The notes beneath the pieces are model-generated. The model was not told the origin of the DNA, searched no databases, and saw only the letters and a program-made list of their open reading frames with translations. Below are positions 32,715 to 42,216 of a stretch of 60,485 nt of DNA, in pieces. Numbering within the stretch: the stretch's first letter is position 1; every line of letters starts with the position of its first letter. The stretch is from an uncultured Prevotella sp. (GTDB lineage Bacteria > Bacteroidota > Bacteroidia > Bacteroidales > Bacteroidaceae): assembly GCA_905233245.1 (NCBI GenBank), contig CAJODK010000017.1, positions 1-60,485 on the forward strand, in the 5' to 3' direction. The position numbers were made by a program, and so were the translations under genes.

Positions 32715-33772
32715 ATACAATAGGACACATATTCAGGCTGACCACCTTCGGCGAGAGCCACGGTGAGGCCATCGGCGGAGTTATCGACGGTATGCCTGCT
32801 GGCATAGAGGTCGATATGGATTTCATACAGGCGGAGCTCAATCGTCGTCGCCCAGGACAGAGTGATATCACCACTGGTCGCAACGAGGCTGACAAGGTGG
32901 AGATACTCTCTGGCGTCTTTGAAGGCAAGACAACAGGTTCTCCGATAGGTTTTATAGTAAGAAACACCAACCACCACTCGCAGGACTACGAGAATATGCG
33001 TTGTCTCTTCCGTCCTTCGCATGCTGACTTTACATATCAGCAGAAGTATGGCATAAGAGACCATCGAGGTGGTGGCAGGAGTAGTGCACGAGTGACGATA
33101 AGCCGTTGTGTAGCAGGGGCTTTTGCCAAACTGACACTCAAAGAACTGGGCATCTCCATCGAGGCATACACCTCACAGGTAGGCGAGATAGCCCTTGACC
33201 ACGACTACAAGAAGTATGACCTCTCACAGACAGAAACGAATGCCGTACGCTGTCCTGACGCCGATAAAGCGAAGGAGATGGAAGCTCTGATAAGAGAGGT
33301 GAAGGCAGAAGGCGACACCATCGGTGGCACCATCACCTGCGTCATTAAGGGTTGCCCAGTGGGTCTGGGCGAACCAGAGTTTGGCAAACTGCATCAGGAA
33401 CTGGGGGCGGCAATGCTCTCCATCAACGCAGCTAAGGGTTTTGAATATGGCGAGGGATTCGCAGGACTCGGTATGCGCGGCAGTGAGCAGAACGATATCT
33501 TTAAACCAGGACTCGGCAAGGGCATGCAGACAAACCACTCCGGAGGCATACATGGTGGCATCAGCAATGGAGAGGACATTTACTTCCGTGTGGCATTCAA
33601 ACCTGTAGCTACGCTACTTCGCGAACAGGACACCATAGACCTCGAGGGCAATCCCACCACTCTGAAGGCAAAGGGCCGTCATGACCCATGCGTATTGCCC
33701 AGAGCAGTGCCTATCGTAGAAGCGATGGCAGCAATCGTAATTCTGGATAACTATTTATTAAACAAGAAATGA
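32711..33772 (+). CDS. aroC: chorismate synthase
   Basis: Last step of the shikimate pathway: EPSP to chorismate, needing reduced FMN. 353 residues; motifs [19 protein letters not shown], the [14 protein letters not shown] block, [11 protein letters not shown] (as [11 protein letters not shown]) and [18 protein letters not shown]. Overlaps slyD by 4 nt upstream and the secreted-protein gene by 4 nt downstream. Confidence 0.97.
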   Translation: MNTIGHIFRLTTFGESHGEAIGGVIDGMPAGIEVDMDFIQAELNRRRPGQSDITTGRNEADKVEILSGVFEGKTTGSPIGFIVRNTNHHSQDYENMRCLFRPSHADFTYQQKYGIRDHRGGGRSSARVTISRCVAGAFAKLTLKELGISIEAYTSQVGEIALDHDYKKYDLSQTETNAVRCPDADKAKEMEALIREVKAEGDTIGGTITCVIKGCPVGLGEPEFGKLHQELGAAMLSINAAKGFEYGEGFAGLGMRGSEQNDIFKPGLGKGMQTNHSGGIHGGISNGEDIYFRVAFKPVATLLREQDTIDLEGNPTTLKAKGRHDPCVLPRAVPIVEAMAAIVILDNYLLNKK

Positions 33773-35007
33773 AACACTTAATATTGAGCCTCATGGCCTT
33801 CGTGCTATGTGGCGCTACCGCATGTGCCTACGATAAGCTCACTACTTCGGGAGGCACTTACACCGTTGTAACCTCAGACAATAAAGACGAACTACAGGAT
33901 GGCGACATCCTGATTTATGCAGCTATCTGCAAGGTGGGCACGAAGTACTACGTGAACATCATGAGTGGTCCTGATGGTGAAAACAATGTGTTTAACTATT
34001 ACAAAACCAATATCGAAGTCAGTAGCAATGACTATGACCTCATACCCAAAGACCTTGAGATAGAGGAGGTGAACACCGACAGCAATCCCTACGAATATAT
34101 ATATAAGAAGGGAACTGGCGGAACATTCGCCCTGCTGAATAACTACGGAGATGACTTCTATGTCAAGGGATTGACAGGAAACATAGCAGGTAGTCAGGTA
34201 CTGACGTCTGATGAGAATCCCTGCTACTGGACTTTTGACGATGGCTCTAAGAGCGAATTCCATCGTTTAAGGACTATGATGAACGGCTACAGAGTCCTCA
34301 GAGCAAAAAACACGTATTATAAGTTTGACACCAGTTCCAGTGGTTGCGTCGCTATGTGCTATAAGAAAGTAGCTAACAGCACGCATATCAATATGAACAT
34401 CGGTAGCACGGGATTCGCAACAATGTATTACAGTGACCGCGACGTAAAACTCCCAGATGGTATGACTGCCTACACCATCACTCTGAGCAAGATGGGTGGC
34501 AATTATAAGTTGCGTGCCAACAACATCGGTAAGACTGTACCTCACGGAACTGCTGTTGTGGTAACGGGAACAGAAAACACAGCTTTCACCCCCACCCTAT
34601 ACACCATCGCTGCTACAACGGAGAATAATCTCACACCTATCGAGAACAATGCCCTGAAAGGTACTGACACTGACGCCCTGATGGATGATGGGAATGGCAA
34701 ATATTACAAACTTGCCAACAATGCCACTGATGGCATAGGTTTCTACTGGGGAGCCGCTGATGGTGCGGCCTTCACCAATAAGGCTCACAAAGCATACCTC
34801 TTCCTGCCTGCAGAACTGTCACAAAGTTCACTTAGTGGCATCTCCTTCTCCTCGCTCCTTGATGGCGCCACTGCAGTCACGGATATAAAAGAAGCTGTCA
34901 CCCCGAAAGGTAACAGCCACATGTATGATATAAGCGGCAAACCTCTCTCCTACCCCAGGAGCAATGCTATGAGCATCGTGGGCGGTAGGAAAGTCATCAC
35001 CCGATAA
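33769..35007 (+). CDS. secreted protein of unknown function, coupled to aroC
   Basis: A signal peptide ([17 protein letters not shown]) and about 390 residues of beta-rich repeats with many Asn, Asp, Tyr and Thr. A mid-section ([20 protein letters not shown]... [13 protein letters not shown]) and a C-terminal [16 protein letters not shown]... GGRKVITR tail recall other Prevotella exported proteins. A Cys in GATACAYD could suggest a lipoprotein, but the lipobox is poor. The start overlaps the aroC stop (ATGA), which is unusual for such a protein. Confidence 0.85.
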   Translation: MKHLILSLMAFVLCGATACAYDKLTTSGGTYTVVTSDNKDELQDGDILIYAAICKVGTKYYVNIMSGPDGENNVFNYYKTNIEVSSNDYDLIPKDLEIEEVNTDSNPYEYIYKKGTGGTFALLNNYGDDFYVKGLTGNIAGSQVLTSDENPCYWTFDDGSKSEFHRLRTMMNGYRVLRAKNTYYKFDTSSSGCVAMCYKKVANSTHINMNIGSTGFATMYYSDRDVKLPDGMTAYTITLSKMGGNYKLRANNIGKTVPHGTAVVVTGTENTAFTPTLYTIAATTENNLTPIENNALKGTDTDALMDDGNGKYYKLANNATDGIGFYWGAADGAAFTNKAHKAYLFLPAELSQSSLSGISFSSLLDGATAVTDIKEAVTPKGNSHMYDISGKPLSYPRSNAMSIVGGRKVITR

Positions 35008-35009
35008 TA

Positions 35010-35963
35010 CTACACATCACAAGCGTAACGGTCCACGACACCGATAAGGCGCTTCTCATCATCTACGACCAGCACATTGTGAATCTTACTCTGATTCATA
35101 ATGCGCTGTATCTCTGATATGCGAGTGCTTGCAGTTATCATCTTTGGCGTACGTGTCATACAGTCATCCACCGTATGATTGAAGAAGTCGGCCTGCCAGC
35201 GCTCCATCGCACGTCGTATATCACCATCGGTGATGACACCAGCAATGGTCTTGTCTTCATTAAGCGCAATACCCAAACCAAGTTTGCCTGCGCTAACCTT
35301 AATGATGGCCTCACCCAGATGCATCGTAGCAGGTACGACTGGTAGGTCTTCGCTGAGCATCACGTCACCAGCAGTGGTGAGAAGTCGCTTACCCAGTTCG
35401 CCTCCAGGATGAAACTGTGCAAAGTCGCGCGGTTTGAAACCTCTGAGCTCCATCAGGCAAATAGCCAATGCATCACCCATAGCAAGTGCTGCTGTAGTAC
35501 TGCTTGTAGGTGCCAGATTCAGCGGACACGCCTCTTTCTCCACCCAGACATTGATATGGTAAGTAGAATACTTTGCCAGCAAAGACTTTGCGTTGCCACT
35601 CATACCTATGATGGGCACCTCCATGTGCAAGATGATAGGCACGAAGCGTAGCAACTCATCCGTCTGTCCACTGTTGCTGAGAGCAAGCACCACGTCGTCC
35701 TTAGTTATCACACCGAGGTCACCATGATAGGCATCCAGCGGATTAACGAAGACGGCTGGCGTGCCCGTAGAACTCAACGTAGCAGCTATCTTCGCTCCTA
35801 CGTGACCACTCTTTCCCACACCAGTCACTATCACCTTACCCCTGCAATTGAGCATCAGGTCAACAGCCTTGTCAAACTGCTCGTCAAGTTGTGGTATGAG
35901 ACCCATCAAAGCCTGCGCCTCGTCTTGCAGTGCCTGTGTTGCTATTTCGCGTATTGATTTCAT
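35010..35963 (-). CDS. kdsD: arabinose-5-phosphate isomerase (KpsF/GutQ family)
   Basis: Converts ribulose-5-phosphate to arabinose-5-phosphate, the first committed precursor of KDO. 317 residues: SIS domain (VIVTGVGKSGHVGAKIAATLSSTG, ALSNSGQTDELL) followed by two CBS domains (GDVMLSEDLPVV..., VDDCMTRTPKMI...). Overlaps the kdsA stop by 4 nt, so the KDO genes are translated together. Gene symbol follows function; kpsF or gutQ are alternatives. Confidence 0.92.
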   Translation of the reverse strand: MKSIREIATQALQDEAQALMGLIPQLDEQFDKAVDLMLNCRGKVIVTGVGKSGHVGAKIAATLSSTGTPAVFVNPLDAYHGDLGVITKDDVVLALSNSGQTDELLRFVPIILHMEVPIIGMSGNAKSLLAKYSTYHINVWVEKEACPLNLAPTSSTTAALAMGDALAICLMELRGFKPRDFAQFHPGGELGKRLLTTAGDVMLSEDLPVVPATMHLGEAIIKVSAGKLGLGIALNEDKTIAGVITDGDIRRAMERWQADFFNHTVDDCMTRTPKMITASTRISEIQRIMNQSKIHNVLVVDDEKRLIGVVDRYACDV

Positions 35964-36715
35964 TTTAATAACTGTTCTATCAGCGGTTTTAGATCCTCAA
36001 GACGTAACATGTTGGGGCCATCACTCAGTCCATTATCTGGGTCTGGATGCACCTCAAAGAAATATCCATTAGCACCGAAGGCCTTAGCAGCGAGAGCCAT
36101 GGAAGGCACAAAGCGACGGTCACCAGCCGTAGTGCCGCTGCCACCTCCGGGGCGCTGAACGCTGTGCGTACAGTCCATGATGACACGTGGTGTAATCTCC
36201 AGCATATCAGGAATATTGCGAAAATCGACAACGAGATTATTGTAGCCGAAGGAATTGCCACGCTCGGTGAGCCACACCTCCTTGCCACCACTCTCCTGCA
36301 CTTTGTTGACAGGATACTTCATATCGGCACCGCTAAGGAACTGAGCCTTCTTTATATTCACCGTCTTGCCCGTCTTGGCAGCTGCCACGAGCAGGTCTGT
36401 CTGGCGACAGAGAAATGCTGGTATCTGTAGCACATCCACCACCTCCGCTACTGGCTGAGCCTGATACGCCTCGTGAATGTCGGTCAGCAGTTTCAATCCG
36501 TACTTCTGCCTTACGTCAGCAAGCATCTGGAGGCCTTTCTCCATACCTGGACCACGGAAAGACTTGAGGGATGTGCGGTTAGCCTTGTCAAACGAAGCCT
36601 TGAAAATTATCTCCGTACCAAGAGCCTCATTGATAGCCACCAACTCCTGAGCCACTCTGTCGAGCAGTTCTGCACTCTCTATGACGCAGGGACCTGCTAT
36701 AAAAATCGGTTTCAT
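35960..36715 (-). CDS. kdsA: 3-deoxy-8-phosphooctulonate synthase
   Basis: Condenses arabinose-5-phosphate with PEP to KDO-8-phosphate. 251 residues with IAGPCVIESAEL, FKASFDKANRTS, the DIHEAYQA block, PAFLCRQTDLL, and DCTHSVQRPGG near the end. Overlaps nrdG by 4 nt upstream and kdsD by 4 nt downstream; this joins two KDO genes to the anaerobic reductase transcript. Confidence 0.97.
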   Translation of the reverse strand: MKPIFIAGPCVIESAELLDRVAQELVAINEALGTEIIFKASFDKANRTSLKSFRGPGMEKGLQMLADVRQKYGLKLLTDIHEAYQAQPVAEVVDVLQIPAFLCRQTDLLVAAAKTGKTVNIKKAQFLSGADMKYPVNKVQESGGKEVWLTERGNSFGYNNLVVDFRNIPDMLEITPRVIMDCTHSVQRPGGGSGTTAGDRRFVPSMALAAKAFGANGYFFEVHPDPDNGLSDGPNMLRLEDLKPLIEQLLK

Positions 36716-37176
36716 TTCTTCCAGAATTTCTTTGTTATATCTTTCAGTTCTCCATCCTTCCCTACTTTGTACAGACGCTGATTAGTAGTGGGCCTGTTAA
36801 GAGGACCTTTACTCTCCACATAAGGGCCAAGCTTGATAAAGTCAAAGTTCTCCAGATGGATAGCATGGCTCAGTATTCCCCTGCCACTGTACCACGCCGT
36901 CTTGAGTTTGGGATAGTGTTCCTTTGTCCATGCTGCCAGCGTGTCCACATCCTGCGGTTCAGCATCGCCTCCCATGAAAGCCACACAGGTGATGTCATCA
37001 CCGTATTCCTTGAGCATCATACCCAGCGACATCGCATTTAGTGGTTCACCGATGTCTTGCCACAAGTACTCACTATGGCACCCCAGACAGCGACACGGAC
37101 AGTTTGATATATTTATAGAGAGCGTGACCTCGTCAGGAATTTCCTGAAAGACCACGCCCGTATTTACGTATTTCAT
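36712..37176 (-). CDS. nrdG: anaerobic ribonucleotide reductase activating protein
   Basis: Radical-SAM enzyme that installs the glycyl radical in NrdD. 154 residues; the CxxxCxxC cluster motif is visible in NCPCRCLGCHS, with FMGGDAEP (SAM-binding Gly-rich turn). Follows nrdD by 6 nt and overlaps kdsA by 4 nt. Confidence 0.95.
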   Translation of the reverse strand: MKYVNTGVVFQEIPDEVTLSINISNCPCRCLGCHSEYLWQDIGEPLNAMSLGMMLKEYGDDITCVAFMGGDAEPQDVDTLAAWTKEHYPKLKTAWYSGRGILSHAIHLENFDFIKLGPYVESKGPLNRPTTNQRLYKVGKDGELKDITKKFWKK

Positions 37177-37182
37177 TGAATC

Positions 37183-39321
37183 TTATCCAACTTTCTGCAT
37201 TGGCTGTGCAACTTCCTCTCTACCCATCCTGTCAGAGCCAGCATAGTAGCGACGTGCTGCCTCCTTCTGACGTGCTGCTGAGAAGTTGCTTACACGCTTG
37301 AGGTAACCGATGATACGTGTCATGTAGTCCACGTTGCTGGAGTGACACTGTGGGCACTCGTGCAGGTAGCGCTTGTCGATATGACCGCAGTTGTTACAGA
37401 TGGTGTTAGGGATATTGAATGTGAAGTAGTTACATCCCTCCTTTGCTGCCACCTTCAGGAGTTGCTTGTACTGCATCTTAGAAAGGTGTTCTTCGAGGTT
37501 CATGTGAAGAGCAGAGCCACCAGTGAGGTGCTCAATGTATGGTGCTCCATGCATCTTGAACTTGTCAATGATATTGAGCGACTGATCCTCCACAACATAG
37601 AAGTAAGAGTTGTAGCAGTCACGTGGTACGAAGTAACCATCCTCGCGGTCCCACTTCGCATGCTTTACGCCTACATTCTCAGCAGGTATCATCTCACAGT
37701 TGAAGAGAACCTCCTTAGTACGATACTGCTTGTTGAGTTTCTCCACGATAGAGAGTACACCCTGTACGAACTCCTTATACTTGTCGTTGGCAGTAATCTT
37801 GAGTCCCATAAACTCTGCAGCCTCTACCAGACCGTTAACACCAATGGTGAGGTACTGACGCGACATATTGATGTAGCCAGCATCGAAAAGTGGCAGCATA
37901 CCGTGAGCCTGCAGGTTCTTCAGGTTCTCGTTGTAAGCCAACTGTACCTTGTGACAGAGGTCTATTACCTCCTCAAGGAACTCCTTGTAGTCGCGACCGT
38001 TGTTTACAGCGTACTGGATACAGCGGTTGAGGTTTACTGTGAGTACAGACTTAGAACCAGTAGATACGCCACCAGCACCGAGGGTGTAAGAGAAACCGTT
38101 GTCCTGAATCTCGTTGCGCAGACGGCAGCAAGAAGACAGCGAGTCAGCATTGTCACTCATATATGTGAAGAAACTGTGACCCTCAGAGTACATCTCTGCT
38201 GTGAAGTCGCCCCACTCCTTATCGCGACACTCGCCATTGTCGGCCAACAGCGCCATCGTCTCTACAGGGAATGTGAGAACAGTCTTTTCACGCTCTTTGT
38301 TAAACCACTTCATGAAGCGCTTCTGCAACCAAGACAGACCATTCCAGTCTGGTTGGCTTCCATCTGGGAAGTAGAAGTTGCCGAAGAGGGACTCGAAGTA
38401 GTACTTATCGTAGTAAGCGATATTCCAGAACACTGCCTGGAAGTTACGAGCGCCAGTAGGCTGGTTGATAGAGTATACTATCTGTTCGAAGCAGTCAGTG
38501 ATGACCTTATCGATAGAACGCTTACGGATTGACAAATCAACTATCTTTTCAGGATCCTTATAGTAGTCCGTACCATATTCCTTACCAATGAAGTAGTTGA
38601 GGTACATGAGGAACTCAGGAGTAGCGCATGCACCTGACAGCATTGATGACACGATGAACACCATATTTACAAATCCTCCGCAGAAGCTCTTGAGGTTTGT
38701 AGGTGCCGTTGAGTTGCCACCGATAGCTGTGGTACCATTGATGAGCCAAGGGTACATAGTGATGGAAGCACAATAAGGAGCAATAGACGTCTCGTCATTC
38801 TTATATATAAAGTGGTGTGCAAGCAGGTCGATATACTTGTCAGCCGTCTGCTTGTCAAACATTTTCTTAATGCGATCCGTGAGCAGACGACGGTTCAGAC
38901 GTATGAAGTTAGACTTTGGCAACTCACCGATAAGTGTTGCAATATTTTTATGTTCTACATTTGCGTTGGCATCAAACTTCGAACCTGTTGCCGCATTGGC
39001 TGCTTCCATGTAGTCTGTCACAAAAGACAACTTCTCCAGTGTCTCACGATCCTCTGTGTGGGACTGGCGATAGAGCATATAGCACTTAGCAACCTTGTAG
39101 TGGCCTTCCTTCATGAGGGCCATCTCCACCTGATTCTGAATATCCTCCACCGTGATATTATTAGTAATATCTAAGTGGCTGATAATCTTAGAGATGTTAG
39201 CTACATCAAATGGTTCTTCTACTGCCTCGAATGCCCTTACGATGGCATTCATAATCTTGTCCAGGGAGAAGTCTTCTCTGGCACCGTCACGCTTTGTAAT
39301 TGTAAATTTTCTAACTTCCAT
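37183..39321 (-). CDS. nrdD: anaerobic ribonucleoside-triphosphate reductase
   Basis: Makes deoxynucleotides under anaerobiosis by glycyl radical chemistry. 712 residues: N-terminal ATP-cone (FTITKRDGAREDFSLDKIMN), catalytic barrel (SLSSCCRLRNEIQDNGFSYT), zinc site CNNCGHIDKRYLHECPQC, and the glycyl radical loop RIIGYLKRVSNFSAARQKE. Complete. Its leader of about 100 nt contains a 10-bp perfect inverted repeat (39335-39372). Confidence 0.97.
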   Translation of the reverse strand: MEVRKFTITKRDGAREDFSLDKIMNAIVRAFEAVEEPFDVANISKIISHLDITNNITVEDIQNQVEMALMKEGHYKVAKCYMLYRQSHTEDRETLEKLSFVTDYMEAANAATGSKFDANANVEHKNIATLIGELPKSNFIRLNRRLLTDRIKKMFDKQTADKYIDLLAHHFIYKNDETSIAPYCASITMYPWLINGTTAIGGNSTAPTNLKSFCGGFVNMVFIVSSMLSGACATPEFLMYLNYFIGKEYGTDYYKDPEKIVDLSIRKRSIDKVITDCFEQIVYSINQPTGARNFQAVFWNIAYYDKYYFESLFGNFYFPDGSQPDWNGLSWLQKRFMKWFNKEREKTVLTFPVETMALLADNGECRDKEWGDFTAEMYSEGHSFFTYMSDNADSLSSCCRLRNEIQDNGFSYTLGAGGVSTGSKSVLTVNLNRCIQYAVNNGRDYKEFLEEVIDLCHKVQLAYNENLKNLQAHGMLPLFDAGYINMSRQYLTIGVNGLVEAAEFMGLKITANDKYKEFVQGVLSIVEKLNKQYRTKEVLFNCEMIPAENVGVKHAKWDREDGYFVPRDCYNSYFYVVEDQSLNIIDKFKMHGAPYIEHLTGGSALHMNLEEHLSKMQYKQLLKVAAKEGCNYFTFNIPNTICNNCGHIDKRYLHECPQCHSSNVDYMTRIIGYLKRVSNFSAARQKEAARRYYAGSDRMGREEVAQPMQKVG

Positions 39322-39334
39322 AGTTGTTAAAAAC

Positions 39335-39372
39335 GGAAAACTTTTTTCTTTTTTCTTTTCGCAAAGTTTTCC
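39335..39372 (-). promoter_or_regulatory. inverted repeat in the nrdD leader
   Basis: GGAAAACTTT (39372-39363, minus) and AAAGTTTTCC (39344-39335) flank an A-rich loop; TTTTT follows before the start codon. It could act as an attenuator or operator. Confidence 0.6.
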
Positions 39373-39430
39373 ATTTCGGATAACTTTGGTAAAGAATTTT
39401 GGTTAGTAAGTTGTTTGTCGAAATCGTTTA

Positions 39431-39438
39431 CAAAGGTA
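39431..39438 (-). promoter_or_regulatory. promoter of nrdD
   Basis: TACCTTTG (minus) with TTTG at 39462-39459 (20-bp spacing); leader about 105 nt. Confidence 0.85.
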
Positions 39439-39540
39439 ATATATTTTATAATTTCTCACAAACTTTTTTTGTAAAAACTTTCTTCTTCTGACTATATCAT
39501 TGCTATATACAAATGATGTAGTAAACGAATTTTCAATACC

Positions 39541-39581
39541 TTACAAAAACAAAATCAGACTAAAAATATTTTAGCCTGATT
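39541..39581 (-). terminator. terminator of htrA
   Basis: AATCAG-CTAAAA paired with TTTTAG-CTGATT (one mismatch), then TTTTGTTTTTG on the minus strand. Confidence 0.85.
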
Positions 39582-39621
39582 GTTCTTTTATCGTATTTGC
39601 TATTTCTAAGTTTACAAAATC

Positions 39622-41079
39622 CTATTTTGCCTCCTCTAGAGGTACTGTAAAGTATTCTGTTCTGCCTGATGGATACTTACCCTTTATAATAAGTACGGGA
39701 TCCTTACTCTTATTAGCAGCCTTGACTGCATCAGCGAGGTCTGTGAGAGTACGCATCTGAGTCTCGTTGACCGTCTGGATTACGAACCCTACAGGGATGC
39801 CACGCTCACGGAATTTGCCTGCATTAACCTTCGTGACCTTCAAACCGTACTTCACGTCAAGGTCAGCCATCTCCTTTTCATTCACTTCACGGATAACAGC
39901 ACCTAGCACATCGAGGTCAGCATCCTTCACTACCTTAGTATTGCCCTGCTCGTTCTTCAGCGTTACGGTAGCGGTCTTCTTATGCTTTTTGTGCAGATAT
40001 GTCAGTGTCACTTTGTCGCCAGGACGCTTCGTAGCAAGTATCTCCTGCAGCTCTGCCATCTTTGTTACCTTCTGTCCATCCACGGCAGTTATAACATCGC
40101 CTTCCTCCAGTCCTGCGTCAGCAGCAGCTCCATCGTCCAGCACCTTAGCTACGTATATACCATCGTTGGTGCCGAGGTCAACCTCCTTGTTCTGTTCCTT
40201 CTGGGCGTCAATATACAGGCGGGCATCCTGTCCCTGAATGCCTATCAGTCCACGCTGTACGCTACCATACTGCTTCAGGTCAGCCACCACCTTATTCATA
40301 ATAGTTGTAGGAATGGCAAAACCATAGCCTATGTTTGAACCTGTAGGCGATGTCAGCATAGCGTTGATGCCTATCAGCTCACCTCTTGCGTTAACGAGTG
40401 CACCACCTGAGTTTCCCTGGTTGATGGCTGCATCGGTCTGTATGAATGCCTCCACACCGTTAGCACCCAGTGAACGAGCCTTTGCTGACACTATACCTGC
40501 TGTCACCGTTGCTCGCAGGTTGAGAGGGTGACCGATGGCGAGTACCCACTCGCCCACCTTGATATCATCGCTTGAGATAACCTTGATGGCAGGCAGGTCC
40601 TTAGCATTTACCTTGATGAGTGCCAGGTCGGTATTCTTGTCCGTACCGATGATACGAGCCGAAAATTCACGATTGTCATTCAGAGTGACAGTCAGTTCGT
40701 CAGCACCATCCACAACGTGGTTATTTGTTACGATGTAGCCATCGGTTGAGATAATGACGCCACTGCCTGTGCCCTCCTTCTTAGGAGTCTGTACCTTACG
40801 CTTCTGACCGCCCTGACCTCTCTGTCCGAAGAATCCGAATGGGTCAAACATATCGCCGAACGGATCGTTCTGCACCTCTACCTCCTGCACTTTGGAGTTT
40901 TGGAGGAACTTGATGTGTACTACACAAGGCAGAGCCTTCTCTGCTGCTACTGTGAGGTCAACTGCTCCAGCTGCTGCAACAGGTGCTGCTGAGCAGGTGT
41001 TGTTATACACCTGAGTAGCGGCAATGGAGAGTGATACCGCAATGAGTGTTGATAGAATAGTTTGTTTCATCATTGTCAT
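39622..41079 (-). CDS. htrA: periplasmic serine protease, HtrA/DegP family
   Basis: Protein quality control in the periplasm. 485 residues: signal peptide (ILSTLIAVSLSIAATQ), trypsin-like domain with His in TNNHVVDGAD, Asp in NTDLALIKV and Ser in AINQGNSGGALVNARG, then two PDZ domains (about 280-375 and 400-480). A Gly/Gln-rich loop (GFFGQRGQGGQKRK) precedes the His region, as in Bacteroides Do proteases. Three Met codons near the start make the exact first residue uncertain. It has its own promoter and terminator. Confidence 0.95.
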   Translation of the reverse strand: MTMMKQTILSTLIAVSLSIAATQVYNNTCSAAPVAAAGAVDLTVAAEKALPCVVHIKFLQNSKVQEVEVQNDPFGDMFDPFGFFGQRGQGGQKRKVQTPKKEGTGSGVIISTDGYIVTNNHVVDGADELTVTLNDNREFSARIIGTDKNTDLALIKVNAKDLPAIKVISSDDIKVGEWVLAIGHPLNLRATVTAGIVSAKARSLGANGVEAFIQTDAAINQGNSGGALVNARGELIGINAMLTSPTGSNIGYGFAIPTTIMNKVVADLKQYGSVQRGLIGIQGQDARLYIDAQKEQNKEVDLGTNDGIYVAKVLDDGAAADAGLEEGDVITAVDGQKVTKMAELQEILATKRPGDKVTLTYLHKKHKKTATVTLKNEQGNTKVVKDADLDVLGAVIREVNEKEMADLDVKYGLKVTKVNAGKFRERGIPVGFVIQTVNETQMRTLTDLADAVKAANKSKDPVLIIKGKYPSGRTEYFTVPLEEAK

Positions 41080-41146
41080 TATATTTACCTTGTTTTAATT
41101 TTGTTGTTTTTCTTGTCTTTTTGCCAGCTTTATCGTTATTTCAGTG

Positions 41147-41154
41147 CAAAGATA
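41147..41154 (-). promoter_or_regulatory. promoter of htrA
   Basis: TATCTTTG on the minus strand, about 68 nt before the start; no canonical TTTG at 20 bp. The rest of 41160-41340 is AT-rich with nothing recognised. Confidence 0.6.
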
Positions 41155-41340
41155 ATGGCTTTTTTTGTTAATCAGACATTTTTGATTAACACTTTTGTTT
41201 TTTTTAATCCTTCAAAGAGTGTTCTTAACGAGAGTTTAATAAATAACAAAAGTTATTCACTAAATTTTAATACCCTTATACTCACTTCATAAAGCAGGCA
41301 GTGTGTAAATGCTGAGAGCATAGGCCACATGAATCACTGG

Positions 41341-41380
41341 GACAAAAAGAAAAGCCCCAAGTCCTTTCAGGCTTGGAGCT
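41341..41380 (-). terminator. terminator of the secreted-protein operon
   Basis: AGCTCCAAG paired with CTTGGGGCT (minus strand), followed by TTTCTTTTTG. Confidence 0.85.
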
Positions 41381-41454
41381 TTGTCTTTCTCTTCTTTTCG
41401 CGTGATAAAGAGTAGCTTTGCTTTATGTTGTTCTTAGAAGAGTTTTATAAGTTA

Positions 41455-42192
41455 TTAGTTAAAGTAGTAGTAGGTTCTGCTGCTGGTGCTCACGTCTCGA
41501 TATACGTATGAGTAGGATGAAACAGGATATCCTCCCATATAGGAATCACTGTTGGAACTTGCATACCCCATCATGCTGCCATTAGCGGAATAATAGAGGG
41601 CTACCCTGCCTGAAGCAGACAGTGCTTTGTAATATGTACCTCTGCTGGTGGAATATTTTCCTGTGGAATTGTTGTATTTCACAATGTAGCAAGTTACTGC
41701 TGTCGGAGTGCTGCTAACGTCAGAAGAACCACCACCTCCGCTGTCGTCGTCATGCGTTAGTGTTACCGTACCCCAGAATTCTCCCTCATATCCCTGGGTT
41801 TCAATTACGATTTTGCCACTCTGGATTGACCCTGAAATTATGCGCCATGTAAGAGGATAACTAAATTTATCTGATGGAACTATGATTTCATTCTCAGTAG
41901 CATACCATCTCTTTATGTCTGCCCCCACGAAACTATTCGGTGTTGTCATTATCACCCTTCCGCTTTTGTCTGAATCAAATCTGGCATAGATGGAGAGGGA
42001 TTCTCCGTCTATATTTTTTCCCTTGCCACTCCAGTATCCAACGAACAAGGCATTATAGTCAGTAGGCGGAACGTAAGCCCCACTACTGCTGCCATCATGA
42101 TCTCCACCACCACAGGCGGTGAAAAAGAGGGAAGCGGTGGCGCACAGAGCCACTACAGCCAGTGCGCCAATCCATTTCTTTGTTATCTTCAT
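41455..42192 (-). CDS. lipoprotein of unknown function
   Basis: 245 residues. Lipobox FTAC followed by GGGDHDGSSS, a tail type typical of surface-exported Bacteroidetes lipoproteins. The middle region (YWSGKGKNIDGESLSIYARF... GEFWGTVTLTHDDD) looks like a small beta barrel or lipocalin-like fold. A Ser/Gly linker then leads to a Tyr/Ser-rich C-terminus. Last gene of a three-gene operon with 43165 and 42217. Confidence 0.82.
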   Translation of the reverse strand: MKITKKWIGALAVVALCATASLFFTACGGGDHDGSSSGAYVPPTDYNALFVGYWSGKGKNIDGESLSIYARFDSDKSGRVIMTTPNSFVGADIKRWYATENEIIVPSDKFSYPLTWRIISGSIQSGKIVIETQGYEGEFWGTVTLTHDDDSGGGGSSDVSSTPTAVTCYIVKYNNSTGKYSTSRGTYYKALSASGRVALYYSANGSMMGYASSNSDSYMGGYPVSSYSYVYRDVSTSSRTYYYFN

Positions 42193-42216
42193 ACTTAAAT
42201 AAGTTTCAAGTTTATA

